From: Brachybacterium sp.
GTDB lineage: Bacteria; Actinomycetota; Actinomycetes; Actinomycetales; Dermabacteraceae
DNA: 5,859 nt
Reading direction: 5' to 3'
Assembly (NCBI GenBank): GCA_027322375.1
Contig: DAHVRS010000125.1
Span: 1 to 5,859 of the forward strand
Part shown: piece by piece, positions 1 through 5,859 of the stretch
Position numbering within the stretch: the stretch's first letter is position 1
How the letters are laid out: each line of letters begins with the position of its first letter
Program-made: the position numbers and the translations under genes
Notes under the pieces: generated by a model
Told to the model about the DNA's origin: nothing
The model's database searches: none
What the model saw: only the letters and a program-made list of their open reading frames with translations

Positions 1-880
1 TGTAACGGGAGTCGGTGCGGGGGAGGACCGGCAGCTGGACCTCGGTGAGCAGAGCCCTGCCGTACATCGTCGAGGAGTGGTGGGAGAGGCCGCGGTGCCG
101 CTCTCGCTCATCCGCGCCGGAGACGCGCAGGGTGGCGACACCCTGTCCGCCGAGCACCGCCGCGGCATGCAGCGCCTCTGAGCCCTGCACGCCGGAGAAG
201 CCCCAGCCGGTGCCGGTGCCGAGATTGCCCGGCCCCTGGATCACGATCGCGACGTCGGCCTCCACCACGTGCTTCGCACCGAGCAGTGCGGAGTGGATGG
301 TCACCGCCTCGAGATCGCCGCCGAAGGACTGTCCGGCGCTGATCACGGAGGCGAGCAGGTCCGTCTCGCGCAGGCGTGCGGCGCTGCGGGAGTAGGCGGC
401 AGGCAGTGCGGCGGCGTCGGTGTGGATGTAGGCGATGCGGGCGGAGCGGCGCTGCGCGCGGATCCCGGCGATGATCGCGGGGAGCGAGGAGTGCAGGTCC
501 GCGACGACCACGGGCATGCCCTCGATCCCGTCGGCCTCGCGGATCGTGTCGTAGTGATCCCCGGCGGGGTCGTCGATCGCGTCGACCATCGTCTGCATCG
601 GGGTATAGCGGGCCTTGACCATGTGCCCCTCCACCTCCTGCGCGGGCGGGAGCACGTCCAGGCGGGCGACGACCATCGCGTCCCCGCCGGTGCCGAGCTC
701 GCGGCGCAGCGCATTGGTGTTCAGCAGCACCTGCTCGCCGTCCTCCGGCCGGCCCGTGAGCTCGCGGTAGGAGAGTGCGGAGATCGTGCCCGCACCGTCG
801 GCGAGCTCGACCTCCAGCTGATCCACGCCCCGCCAGGAGGTCAGGCGGCTCTTCACGATTCCCCGTTCCCATCGCAGCAT
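1..880 (-). CDS. DUF3866 family protein, C-terminus cut by window edge
   Basis: Starting from the ATG at 880-878, this minus-strand frame stays open to position 1 and gives 293 codons with no stop. It begins MLRWERGIVKSRL and carries a Gly-rich stretch with QGPGNLGTGTGWGF at about residues 215-228. Other features are RYTPMQ near residue 91, an Asp-rich segment (DAIDDPAGDHYDTI) at about 100-113, and HRGLSHHSSTMYGR near 262-275. I recognise this pattern as the DUF3866 family, a protein common in Actinobacteria with no established function; full members are somewhat longer, so a C-terminal piece lies outside the window. I see no signal peptide and no membrane segment, so a cytosolic protein is likely. 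The gene is divergent from pafBC across 66 bp. No Shine-Dalgarno precedes the ATG, and a -10-like TAGGCT ends 6 nt before it, suggesting leaderless translation. The family call is from recall, and no reaction can be assigned. Confidence 0.85.
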   Translation of the reverse strand, partial: MLRWERGIVKSRLTSWRGVDQLEVELADGAGTISALSYRELTGRPEDGEQVLLNTNALRRELGTGGDAMVVARLDVLPPAQEVEGHMVKARYTPMQTMVDAIDDPAGDHYDTIREADGIEGMPVVVADLHSSLPAIIAGIRAQRRSARIAYIHTDAAALPAAYSRSAARLRETDLLASVISAGQSFGGDLEAVTIHSALLGAKHVVEADVAIVIQGPGNLGTGTGWGFSGVQGSEALHAAAVLGGQGVATLRVSGADERERHRGLSHHSSTMYGRALLTEVQLPVLPRTDSRY

Positions 881-886
881 GGCCCC

Positions 887-892
887 AGCCTA
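887..892 (-). promoter_or_regulatory. Putative -10 box for leaderless DUF3866 transcript
   Basis: On the minus strand the hexamer TAGGCT fits the actinobacterial TANNNT -10 pattern. Six bases (GGGGCC) separate it from the ATG at 880, so the expected transcription start falls on or next to the start codon. No purine-rich ribosome site lies between them. I could not find a convincing -35 at 16-19 bp upstream, which is common for actinobacterial promoters. Assignment is by pattern and spacing only. Confidence 0.55.
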
Positions 893-934
893 GGGTGCGG
901 GACGTCGAAGGCCCATCCGAGCGTGCCCTGCGGT

Positions 935-940
935 TACTCT
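935..940 (+). promoter_or_regulatory. Putative -10 box for leaderless pafBC transcript
   Basis: TACTCT fits TANNNT. Six bases (GGCCAC) separate it from the GTG at 947, so transcription would be expected to start at or beside the G of the start codon. No Shine-Dalgarno is present. I saw no clear -35. The sequence just upstream (GCGGT) also does not match the TGTC-type element described for PafBC-dependent RecA-independent promoters, so I see no sign of autoregulation by that route. Confidence 0.55.
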
Positions 941-946
941 GGCCAC

Positions 947-2953
947 GTGGCTTCGAAGAACGTGGAGAGACTGCTCAACGTCATCATGACGATCGGCTCG
1001 CGCCGGCGGATCGATCGCGCCCGCCTGTTCCGGGTGATCCCGGACTATGCGGGCGCGGTCTCCGAGCAGGCGGCGGAGCGCATGTTCGAACGGGACAAGG
1101 CGGCGATCCTCGAGCTCGGCCTCCCGCTGCAGACCGAGCGTGATGTGCTGGACGAGAACACGGTGTACTACCGGATCGACGCACCCCGCTCCGGTGCCGT
1201 GCTCGACCTCACCACCGAGGAGTACACCGTCCTGCTCGCCGCGAGCCACGCCTGGGACGCCGCGGCCGCCGGGGGAGCGGCGCGCCGTGTGCGCGCGAAG
1301 CTGCTCAGCCTGGGCCTTGATGCAGACCCGGACCTGCTGCGCCGCACCCCGCGCGGCGCCGTCGAGTCCCTGCCCGTGCTGAGTCCGTTGCTGGAGGCCG
1401 TCACCGCCGGCCGCTCGGTCCGCTTCACCTATCGCAGCGCCCAGGGCGCCGCGGCCGAGCGTCGCATCGAGCCGTGGGTGGTGGGCGTCCATGATGGCCA
1501 CTGGTACGTCCACGGCTTCGACCAGGGCCGTGAGGCGCCGCGCGTCTTCCGCGCCTCTCGCATCGAGACCTTCCCCGTGCTCGGCGCCGCCGCAAAGGCA
1601 CCCCGCCCCGAGCGCGCCGATCTCGACGCCGTCCTCTCCGGTCTTCTGGACAGCGACGACCGCGCCGAGGCTGTGCTGCGCGCCGCCCCGTTCAAGGCCC
1701 TCTCGCTGCGTGACCGGGCCGGCGCCCCGCTCGATGCGGAGGAGCTTCGCCTGCCGGCCCTGCCGCGGCCCGCGCTGCGCCGGCTGGTCCTCGCCGACGT
1801 GCGCTGGGTCGACCTCCTCGAGCCCGCCCCGTGGCGGGAGGAGATCGCGCAGGTCCTCACCACGATCGCCGAGGGCCATGAGGGTGAGGCGGACGTCGCA
1901 GCGCTCGAGACCGCCGCCCCGCGCCCGGCCGCCCGCATCCGCGTCTCCCCGCAGAGCGGCGACCATCTCTCGCGCCTCATCTCCACCGCCTCCTATGTGC
2001 TCTCGCGCGGTGAGGCCGATCTCGCCGAGCTCGCCTCCGCCCTCGACGTCACCGAGAAGCAGCTCATCACCGACCTGCAGGTGCTGTTCGTGTGCGGAGA
2101 CATGGGCACCGGGTGGGAGGACCTCATCGAGGCCGAGTGGGAGCACGGCATAGTCCGGGTCCGCAACGCCGAACCGCTGCGCCGCGCCCTGAGCCTCAGC
2201 GCCGTCGAGATCACTGCGCTGCTCGCCGGGCTCGCCGCGCTCGAGCCCGCCGCCGGCGAGGCCGAGGAGGTCGTCGCCTCCGCGCGCGCCAAGCTGCTCG
2301 CCGGCGTCGCCGCCGACGGCGAGGCGCCGGATGCCCCGCCCGTCCCCACCCGCGAGGAGATCGCGGACGCGACCGCGGCCGATGAGATGGCCGCGCGCAC
2401 CGCCGACCGCGCCGAGGAGGTCCTCGAGGCTGTGCACCGCGCCCTGCGTGCCGCGGACGACGAGGAGGGCGCCCGGCTCACCGTGCGCTACTCCTCGACC
2501 GATCGGGCGGGCACGAGCGTGCGCCGCATCCGCCCGCTGCGGATCGAGACCGACGGCGCTCGCTCCTACCTGCTCGCGGACTGCGAGCTCGCCGAGGGAC
2601 GGCGCCGATTCCGCCTGGACCGCATCGTCGAGATCCTGCCGGAGACGACCTCGATGAGCAGCCCGGCCCGGGGCGTGGAGCCGGACCTGTCCGGGCGCGT
2701 CGATGGGGACGTGTGGCTGCGCCTGGAGCCTGCCGCGCACTGGATCGCGGAGTCCTTCGCTGCCGCGGAGCTGCGCGATGGGCAGGCCGACGAGGCCGGT
2801 GCGACCTTCGCACGCCTCGAGAGCCCGGTGCGCGCCCCGCTCGTCGATGCGGTGCTCGAGGCGGCCGGTGCCGCCCGGGTGCTCGCCCCTGCAGAGCTCA
2901 GAGACACGATCGTGACCGTTGCCCGGGCCGGAGCTGTACGTCACACCCAGTAG
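947..2953 (+). CDS. pafBC: Fused PafBC transcriptional regulator, two HTH-WYL units
   Basis: This 668-residue protein has two regulator halves. An N-terminal winged-helix unit (residues about 3-60, starting VASKNVERLLNVIMTIGSRR) is followed by a first WYL domain at about 148-210, with WYV at 186-188 and RVFRASRI at 199-206. A second HTH unit lies near 338-382 (LSRLISTASYVL, then a DVTEKQLITDLQ helix). The second WYL domain spans about 508-565, with YLLA at 541-544 in the WYL position and RRFRLDRI at 553-560. In Mycobacterium PafB and PafC are separate proteins that act together to activate the RecA-independent DNA damage response; here they are one chain, as in several other actinobacteria. 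GTG 947 is preferred because it matches the family N-terminus. The open frame upstream to 269 is antisense to the DUF3866 gene and looks unlike PafB. tatA follows after 133 bp. The inducing ligand cannot be read from sequence. Confidence 0.93.
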   Translation: MASKNVERLLNVIMTIGSRRRIDRARLFRVIPDYAGAVSEQAAERMFERDKAAILELGLPLQTERDVLDENTVYYRIDAPRSGAVLDLTTEEYTVLLAASHAWDAAAAGGAARRVRAKLLSLGLDADPDLLRRTPRGAVESLPVLSPLLEAVTAGRSVRFTYRSAQGAAAERRIEPWVVGVHDGHWYVHGFDQGREAPRVFRASRIETFPVLGAAAKAPRPERADLDAVLSGLLDSDDRAEAVLRAAPFKALSLRDRAGAPLDAEELRLPALPRPALRRLVLADVRWVDLLEPAPWREEIAQVLTTIAEGHEGEADVAALETAAPRPAARIRVSPQSGDHLSRLISTASYVLSRGEADLAELASALDVTEKQLITDLQVLFVCGDMGTGWEDLIEAEWEHGIVRVRNAEPLRRALSLSAVEITALLAGLAALEPAAGEAEEVVASARAKLLAGVAADGEAPDAPPVPTREEIADATAADEMAARTADRAEEVLEAVHRALRAADDEEGARLTVRYSSTDRAGTSVRRIRPLRIETDGARSYLLADCELAEGRRRFRLDRIVEILPETTSMSSPARGVEPDLSGRVDGDVWLRLEPAAHWIAESFAAAELRDGQADEAGATFARLESPVRAPLVDAVLEAAGAARVLAPAELRDTIVTVARAGAVRHTQ

Positions 2954-2991
2954 TGGGCGCTACCCTGGGACCGCCCGCCCCGCGGTGGGTC

Positions 2992-3014
2992 CGGTCCGCC
3001 ACCGTGGCGGGCCG
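2992..3014 (+). terminator. GC-rich hairpin after pafBC, no T tract
   Basis: CGGTCCGCCA and TGGCGGGCCG can pair as a 10-bp stem with one T-G wobble around a CCG loop. It starts 38 bp after the pafBC stop and lies before tatA. No run of T follows, so it is not a textbook intrinsic terminator. Actinobacteria often use such hairpins as weak terminators or 3'-end stabilisers, but processing or a chance GC palindrome is also possible. Confidence 0.4.
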
Positions 3015-3033
3015 TCCGGTGCCCCATCCGCTG

Positions 3034-3042
3034 TGGGATGAT
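3034..3042 (+). promoter_or_regulatory. Possible extended -10 promoter for tatA
   Basis: TGG followed by GATGAT resembles an extended -10 (TGn plus a hexamer with 4 of 6 matches to TATAAT). Transcription would start near 3049 and leave a leader of about 38 nt that includes the tatA ribosome site. It lies downstream of the hairpin at 2992-3014, consistent with separate transcription of the tat genes. No -35 is evident at the usual distance. A second weak candidate is TACCCT at 2961-2966. Confidence 0.35.
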
Positions 3043-3074
3043 CGTGGTGCCCGCGCTGTGTCCTGGCGCTGTTG

Positions 3075-3080
3075 AAAGGA
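3075..3080 (+). promoter_or_regulatory. Ribosome binding site that fixes the tatA start
   Basis: AAAGGA lies 6 nt before the ATG at 3087. A TTG at 3072 in the same frame overlaps this site and would add five residues not expected in TatA, so ATG 3087 is the start. Confidence 0.8.
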
Positions 3081-3086
3081 ACTTCC

Positions 3087-3425
3087 ATGGGCTTCTTCCG
3101 CTCACCGTGGCCGATCGTCATCATCGTCGTCGCGGCGATCCTGCTCTTCGGGGCGAACAAACTTCCCGGCCTCGCCCGCAACATGGGCAAGTCGATGCGC
3201 ATCTTCAAGAGCGAGGTCGAGGAGCTTCGCGGCGACGACGACCGCGACGAGGACGAGGACGACGACCGTCCCGCCCGCTCCTCCCGCTCCCGCGACGACC
3301 GTCGTGAGGACGATCGCCGCGCTGATGACCGCCGTCGTGACGATCGCGAGTACGACCCGCGTGACGAGGCGGACCGTGAGCCGGTCCGCTCGCGTGATGA
3401 CGACGAGCCCTACCGTCGCGACTGA
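3087..3425 (+). CDS. tatA: TatA, twin-arginine translocase pore subunit
   Basis: The 112-residue protein has the TatA plan: a short N-terminus, one membrane helix at about residues 8-21, the FG hinge at 21-22, then an amphipathic helix (ANKLPGLARNMGKSMRIFKS, 23-42). TatA multimers form the passage for folded proteins carrying twin-arginine signals across the inner membrane, recruited by TatC. From about residue 49 the tail is almost all charged: about 30 Asp/Glu and 19 Arg in 64 residues, no Lys, with DDRR/RRDD-type blocks at about 70-90. Many TatA proteins have a polar residue near position 8; here the stretch WPIVIIVV is all non-polar. tatC follows after 86 bp and no tatB is seen. The protein could also be called a TatA/TatE-like subunit, but the position before tatC supports TatA. 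Confidence 0.93.
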   Translation: MGFFRSPWPIVIIVVAAILLFGANKLPGLARNMGKSMRIFKSEVEELRGDDDRDEDEDDDRPARSSRSRDDRREDDRRADDRRRDDREYDPRDEADREPVRSRDDDEPYRRD

Positions 3426-3455
3426 GCATCCCGACGCACGAGGCATCATCGACGA

Positions 3456-3488
3456 CGGGTCCGGGCGAGGAGTGATCGCCCGGACCCG
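3456..3488 (+). repeat. Perfect 13-bp inverted repeat between tatA and tatC
   Basis: CGGGTCCGGGCGA (3456-3468) and TCGCCCGGACCCG (3476-3488) are exact reverse complements around the 7-nt loop GGAGTGA. The stem starts 30 bp after the tatA stop and ends 7 nt before the tatC ribosome site, which it leaves free. No T tract follows. A structure of this strength could act as a partial terminator, or protect the tatA 3' end after cleavage; either would give more tatA than tatC message. A dimeric protein operator is another reading, less likely inside an operon. Confidence 0.75.
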
Positions 3489-3495
3489 CACCGCT

Positions 3496-3501
3496 GGGAG
3501 G
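3496..3501 (+). promoter_or_regulatory. Ribosome binding site for tatC
   Basis: GGGAGG lies 10 nt before the GTG at 3512. It supports this start over the in-frame ATG at 3584, which sits inside conserved TatC sequence (MSLGEHLTELR) and would remove 24 basic or linker residues. Confidence 0.75.
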
Positions 3502-3511
3502 AAGCAGATCC

Positions 3512-4390
3512 GTGGCCAGTGACACGCAGGGGCGGAAGCAGGCCGGCGCCGCCAGGAAGCCGCGCAGGGACCCCGAGGGGCGCATGTCCCTCGGTGAGCA
3601 CCTCACCGAGCTGCGCAACCGGCTCCTGATCTGCGCCATCACTGTGGTGGTGCTCTCCGTCGTCGGCTGGTTCGTCTTCGACTGGGTGTTCGAGGCGCTC
3701 AAGCGCCCCTTCACCCTTGCCGCCGAGCAGGGCCTGAAGGCCGATCTGAACTTCCAAGGCGTGGGCACGGGCCTGAACGTCAAGCTGCAGATGTCCGCCT
3801 ATGTGGGCCTGCTGCTGTCCTCGCCGATGATCATGCTGCAGACCTGGCTGTTCGTCATGCCCGGCCTGCACAAGAACGAGCGCCGCTACGCGATCGGCTT
3901 CTTCGGCTCCGCGATCCCGCTGTTCTTCCTGGGCTGCCTGGCCGGTTACTGGGCCGTGAACCAGCTGGTCCCGGTGCTGCTGCGGTTCACTCCGCAGTCC
4001 GACCAGGTCGAGCAGCTGATCCGCTACGACGAGTACCTCTCGCTGCTGGTGAAGACCATGCTCGCCTTCGGCGTCGCCTTCGTGATCCCCGTGGTGATGG
4101 TGCTGCTGAACGTCATGGGCCTGGTCCGTGGACGCACCATGCTCAAGGCCTGGCGCTGGATCATCTTCATCAGCTTCATCTTCACCGCCGTCATGGTGCC
4201 CACGCCGGAGCCGATCACGCTCATTGCGATGGCCAGCGCCATCTCGGCCCTCTTCTTCGGCGCGATCGTCATCGCGATGATCAATGACCGCCGCAGAGGT
4301 GTCAGCGAGGACGAAGAGCTCGACGACGACGAGGCCAGCTCCATCGACGGGCCCTCGAGCCTGGACGACGAGGACGAGGCCGAGCGGTGA
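3512..4390 (+). CDS. tatC: TatC, twin-arginine translocase receptor subunit
   Basis: TatC is the polytopic membrane protein that binds twin-arginine signal peptides and gathers TatA. The 292 residues contain the TatC start motif GEHLTELRNRLL (28-39) and six hydrophobic segments at about 38-57, 95-116, 127-150, 178-202, 214-229 and 236-256. By alignment from memory with E. coli TatC, E33 matches E15, P66 matches P48, F114 matches F94, E123 in HKNERR matches E103, and Y146 matches Y126. E233 in TPEP sits where E. coli has D211, a conservative change. A basic N-terminal extension (1-24) precedes the first helix, and the cytosolic C-tail (about 265-292) is acidic and Ser-rich. The next gene starts inside the stop codon (GTGA), implying translational coupling. 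Confidence 0.96.
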   Translation: MASDTQGRKQAGAARKPRRDPEGRMSLGEHLTELRNRLLICAITVVVLSVVGWFVFDWVFEALKRPFTLAAEQGLKADLNFQGVGTGLNVKLQMSAYVGLLLSSPMIMLQTWLFVMPGLHKNERRYAIGFFGSAIPLFFLGCLAGYWAVNQLVPVLLRFTPQSDQVEQLIRYDEYLSLLVKTMLAFGVAFVIPVVMVLLNVMGLVRGRTMLKAWRWIIFISFIFTAVMVPTPEPITLIAMASAISALFFGAIVIAMINDRRRGVSEDEELDDDEASSIDGPSSLDDEDEAER

Positions 4391-5352
4391 GCAGGCTCCG
4401 GGTGGGCCTGCTGGCGAACCCGGCAGCAGCCCAGGGCACTGCCCAGCGGACGGGGAGGCAGGTCGCGCACCTGCTCCGCCTCGCCGGCGTGTCCGTCGTG
4501 GACCTCTCCGGTCCCTCCGCGCACGTGGCCCGGGCCCGGGCCGAGGAGATCCGCGACTCGCTCACCGCGCTCGTGGTGGTGGGCGGGGACGGGACCGTCT
4601 CCCTCGGCGCCGAGATCGTCGCCGGCACCCCGGTGCGCCTGGGCCTCGTCCCCTCCGGCAGCGGGAACGACTTCGCCCGCAGCCTGGGCCTCGCGATCAA
4701 CGATCCTGAGGAAGCCACCCGCGCCCTCCTGCACGCGCTCTCGCGCCCGGTCGTCACGATCGACGCGATCGAGCTGCTCTCCACCGGGGAGCATGCCCTC
4801 CCGCACCGCTCCCTCGCGCTCGGGAACGTGAACCTCGGCTTCGACGCCCTCGTCAACGCGCGCGCGAACAGCGCCCGCACCGGGCTCACCTCCCGCTACA
4901 CCACCGCCGTGGTGCGCGAGCTGCGAGGCCTTTCACCGCTGCCGTACTGGATCGAGATCGACGGCGGCGAACGGATCGACGTGGACGCGACGATCCTGTC
5001 CCTGTGCAGCACCGGCATGTACGGCGGCGGCATGCAGATGGTGCCCGGCGCGCGCGTCGATGACGGCGTGCTCGAGCTCGCGACCGTCTCCGCGATCGGC
5101 CGCACCCGCCTGCTGCGCCTGTTCCCGCGCGTCTTCGCCGGCACTCACACGAGCCTGCCCGAGGTGTCTATCCAGCCCGTCCGCGAGATCACCGTGGGCC
5201 TGCGCCACGGCCGCGCCCTGCGCGCCTACGCCGACGGCGAGGCCCGCACCGTCCTGCCCCTGACCGCCCGGGTGCTGCCCGGTGCGGTGCGGTTGCTCGC
5301 CGAGCTGCCCGCCGCGCGCAGCGCCCAGCCCGTCCTCGAAGGAGACCAGTGA
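4387..5352 (+). CDS. Diacylglycerol/lipid kinase family protein (DAGK catalytic)
   Basis: Members of this soluble, membrane-associated family (DgkB, YegS, BmrU, sphingosine kinases) transfer phosphate from a nucleotide to lipid hydroxyl groups. The 321-residue protein has the nucleotide-binding motif GGDGTVS at about 66-72, then LVPSGSGNDFA at 87-97, a variant of the usual P-x-GTGNDFA with Ser for Thr. Further on are GNVNLGFDA at 146-154, GMYGGGMQMVPGA at 210-222 with DDGVLEL at 225-231, and the C-terminal YADGE at 281-285 that carries the family's DGE motif. I see no membrane segment. The length and all main motifs are complete, so an active kinase is likely; diacylglycerol is the default substrate, but specificity is not readable. 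GTG 4387 overlaps the tatC stop by 4 bp and has only a weak purine stretch upstream, so it probably relies on ribosomes finishing tatC. The helicase gene overlaps its own stop in the same way. Confidence 0.93.
   Translation: MSRLRVGLLANPAAAQGTAQRTGRQVAHLLRLAGVSVVDLSGPSAHVARARAEEIRDSLTALVVVGGDGTVSLGAEIVAGTPVRLGLVPSGSGNDFARSLGLAINDPEEATRALLHALSRPVVTIDAIELLSTGEHALPHRSLALGNVNLGFDALVNARANSARTGLTSRYTTAVVRELRGLSPLPYWIEIDGGERIDVDATILSLCSTGMYGGGMQMVPGARVDDGVLELATVSAIGRTRLLRLFPRVFAGTHTSLPEVSIQPVREITVGLRHGRALRAYADGEARTVLPLTARVLPGAVRLLAELPAARSAQPVLEGDQ
5339..5344 (+). promoter_or_regulatory. Ribosome binding site for helY inside the kinase gene
   Basis: AAGGAG ends 4 nt before the GTG at 5349, a short spacing but a strong match. 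It lies within the last codons of the kinase gene and sets the overlapping start. Confidence 0.65.
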
Positions 5353-5859
5353 CCTCCCCCGCCGAACGCTATGCCCGCTTCCGGGCCGAGCAGAAGCAGG
5401 CCGCGAGCGAGCTGACCGCCTTCACCGCCCGGTACCCCTTCGCGCTCGACGACTTCCAGCTCGAGGCCGGACGCGCCCTCGAAGCAGGCAGCTCCGTCCT
5501 CGTCGCCGCCCCGACGGGCGCTGGCAAGACCGTGGTGGGGGAGTTCGCGGTCCATCTCGCCCTCGCCCAGGGCCGCAAGGTCTTCTACACCGCCCCGATC
5601 AAGGCGCTGTCGAACCAGAAGTTCGGCGAGCTGTGCGACTGGCTCGGCGCCGAGCGCGTGGGCCTGCTCACCGGGGACACCTCGGTGCGCCCCCACGCCG
5701 ACGTGGTCGTGATGACCACCGAGGTGCTGCGCAACATGCTCTACGCGGGCAGCGACCTCCTGGACGGCCTCGCTTTCGTGGTCATGGACGAGGTCCACTA
5801 CCTCGCCGACCGCCTGCGCGGACCGGTCTGGGAAGAGGTCATCATCCACCTCGATCCCT
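5349..5859 (+). CDS. helY: HelY-like Ski2/Mtr4-type DEVH-box helicase, N-terminal part
   Basis: The first 170 codons are present and the frame is open at the right edge; family members run to about 900 residues. The visible part is the first RecA-like domain of a superfamily 2 helicase. It shows a Q-like FALDDFQLEA at 31-40, Walker A APTGAGKT at 54-61, motif Ia TAPIKALSNQK at 81-91, a GDTS segment at 109-112, motif Ib TTEVLRNMLY at 123-132, and Walker B DEVH at 147-150. DEVH rather than DEAD, with the Ia motif, fits the Ski2/Mtr4-like group that includes HelY of Mycobacterium, a likely RNA-remodelling helicase. In Mycobacterium helY also follows tatC; here a lipid kinase lies between them. 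GTG 5349 overlaps the kinase stop by 4 bp and has its own AAGGAG. The exact RNA or DNA target is unknown. Confidence 0.92.
   Translation, partial: MTSPAERYARFRAEQKQAASELTAFTARYPFALDDFQLEAGRALEAGSSVLVAAPTGAGKTVVGEFAVHLALAQGRKVFYTAPIKALSNQKFGELCDWLGAERVGLLTGDTSVRPHADVVVMTTEVLRNMLYAGSDLLDGLAFVVMDEVHYLADRLRGPVWEEVIIHLDP

Noticed and set aside
108..872. Open frame of 254 codons on the minus strand overlapping the DUF3866 gene
   Set aside because: It is Arg/Gly-rich shadow sequence; the frame starting at 880 gives the recognisable protein and continues to the window edge.
269..946. N-terminal extension of pafBC to an upstream ATG
   Set aside because: This part is antisense to the DUF3866 gene, has no PafB similarity, and the family N-terminus matches GTG 947.
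890..2944. Long open frame of 684 codons on the minus strand, antisense to pafBC
   Set aside because: It mirrors the codon pattern of a clear PafBC gene and has no recognisable domain; long antisense frames are expected at this GC content.
2968..2992. Small inverted repeats (GGACC/GGTCC and ACCGC/GCGGT) after pafBC
   Set aside because: Short 5-bp arms in very GC-rich sequence are expected by chance and overlap the better hairpin at 2992-3014.
3102..3491. Val-rich open frame antisense to tatA
   Set aside because: Its repetitive Val/Thr/Ala content is the complement of the Asp/Arg codons of the TatA tail, and it has no ribosome site I could see.
4299..4307. TGTCAGCG resembling the PafBC-dependent promoter element
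   Set aside because: It lies inside tatC and no TANNNT box follows at the required distance.

Overview
The window is high-GC actinobacterial chromosomal DNA. Codons end mostly in G or C, GTG starts are common (four of the five plus-strand genes), and the gene order pafBC - tatA - tatC - helY matches the conserved block pafB-pafC-tatA-tatC-helY of Mycobacterium. The fused PafBC, the DUF3866 neighbour and the very high GC suggest a micrococcales-type actinobacterium, possibly near Brachybacterium or Dermabacteraceae. That placement is inference only. I see no insertion sequence, CRISPR array, tRNA or rRNA.

Layout: (1) 1-880, minus strand, a DUF3866-family protein whose C-terminus runs off the left edge. 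(2) 881-946, a 66-bp divergent intergenic region. It has a TANNNT -10-like box on each strand, each exactly 6 nt before a start codon, which suggests a back-to-back leaderless promoter pair. (3) 947-2953, plus strand, a single-chain PafBC with two HTH-WYL halves. (4) 2954-3086, a gap with a GC-rich hairpin and a possible extended -10. (5) 3087-3425, tatA, with an extremely charged Asp/Glu/Arg tail. (6) 3426-3511, a gap with a perfect 13-bp inverted repeat. (7) 3512-4390, tatC. (8) 4387-5352, a diacylglycerol/lipid kinase. (9) 5349-5859, the N-terminal part of a HelY-like Ski2/Mtr4-type helicase, cut by the right edge.

Working together: PafBC is known in mycobacteria as the activator of the RecA-independent DNA damage response. 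TatA and TatC form a minimal twin-arginine translocase for folded proteins; no tatB is seen here. The kinase and helicase starts overlap the preceding stop codons by 4 bp, so tatC, the kinase and helY look like one translationally coupled unit. The hairpin between tatA and tatC sits where TatA and TatC output could be set apart. The genes themselves are mostly a conserved actinobacterial neighbourhood. The less ordinary signals are the paired leaderless starts, the tatA-tatC hairpin, the TatA tail and the kinase placed between tatC and helY.
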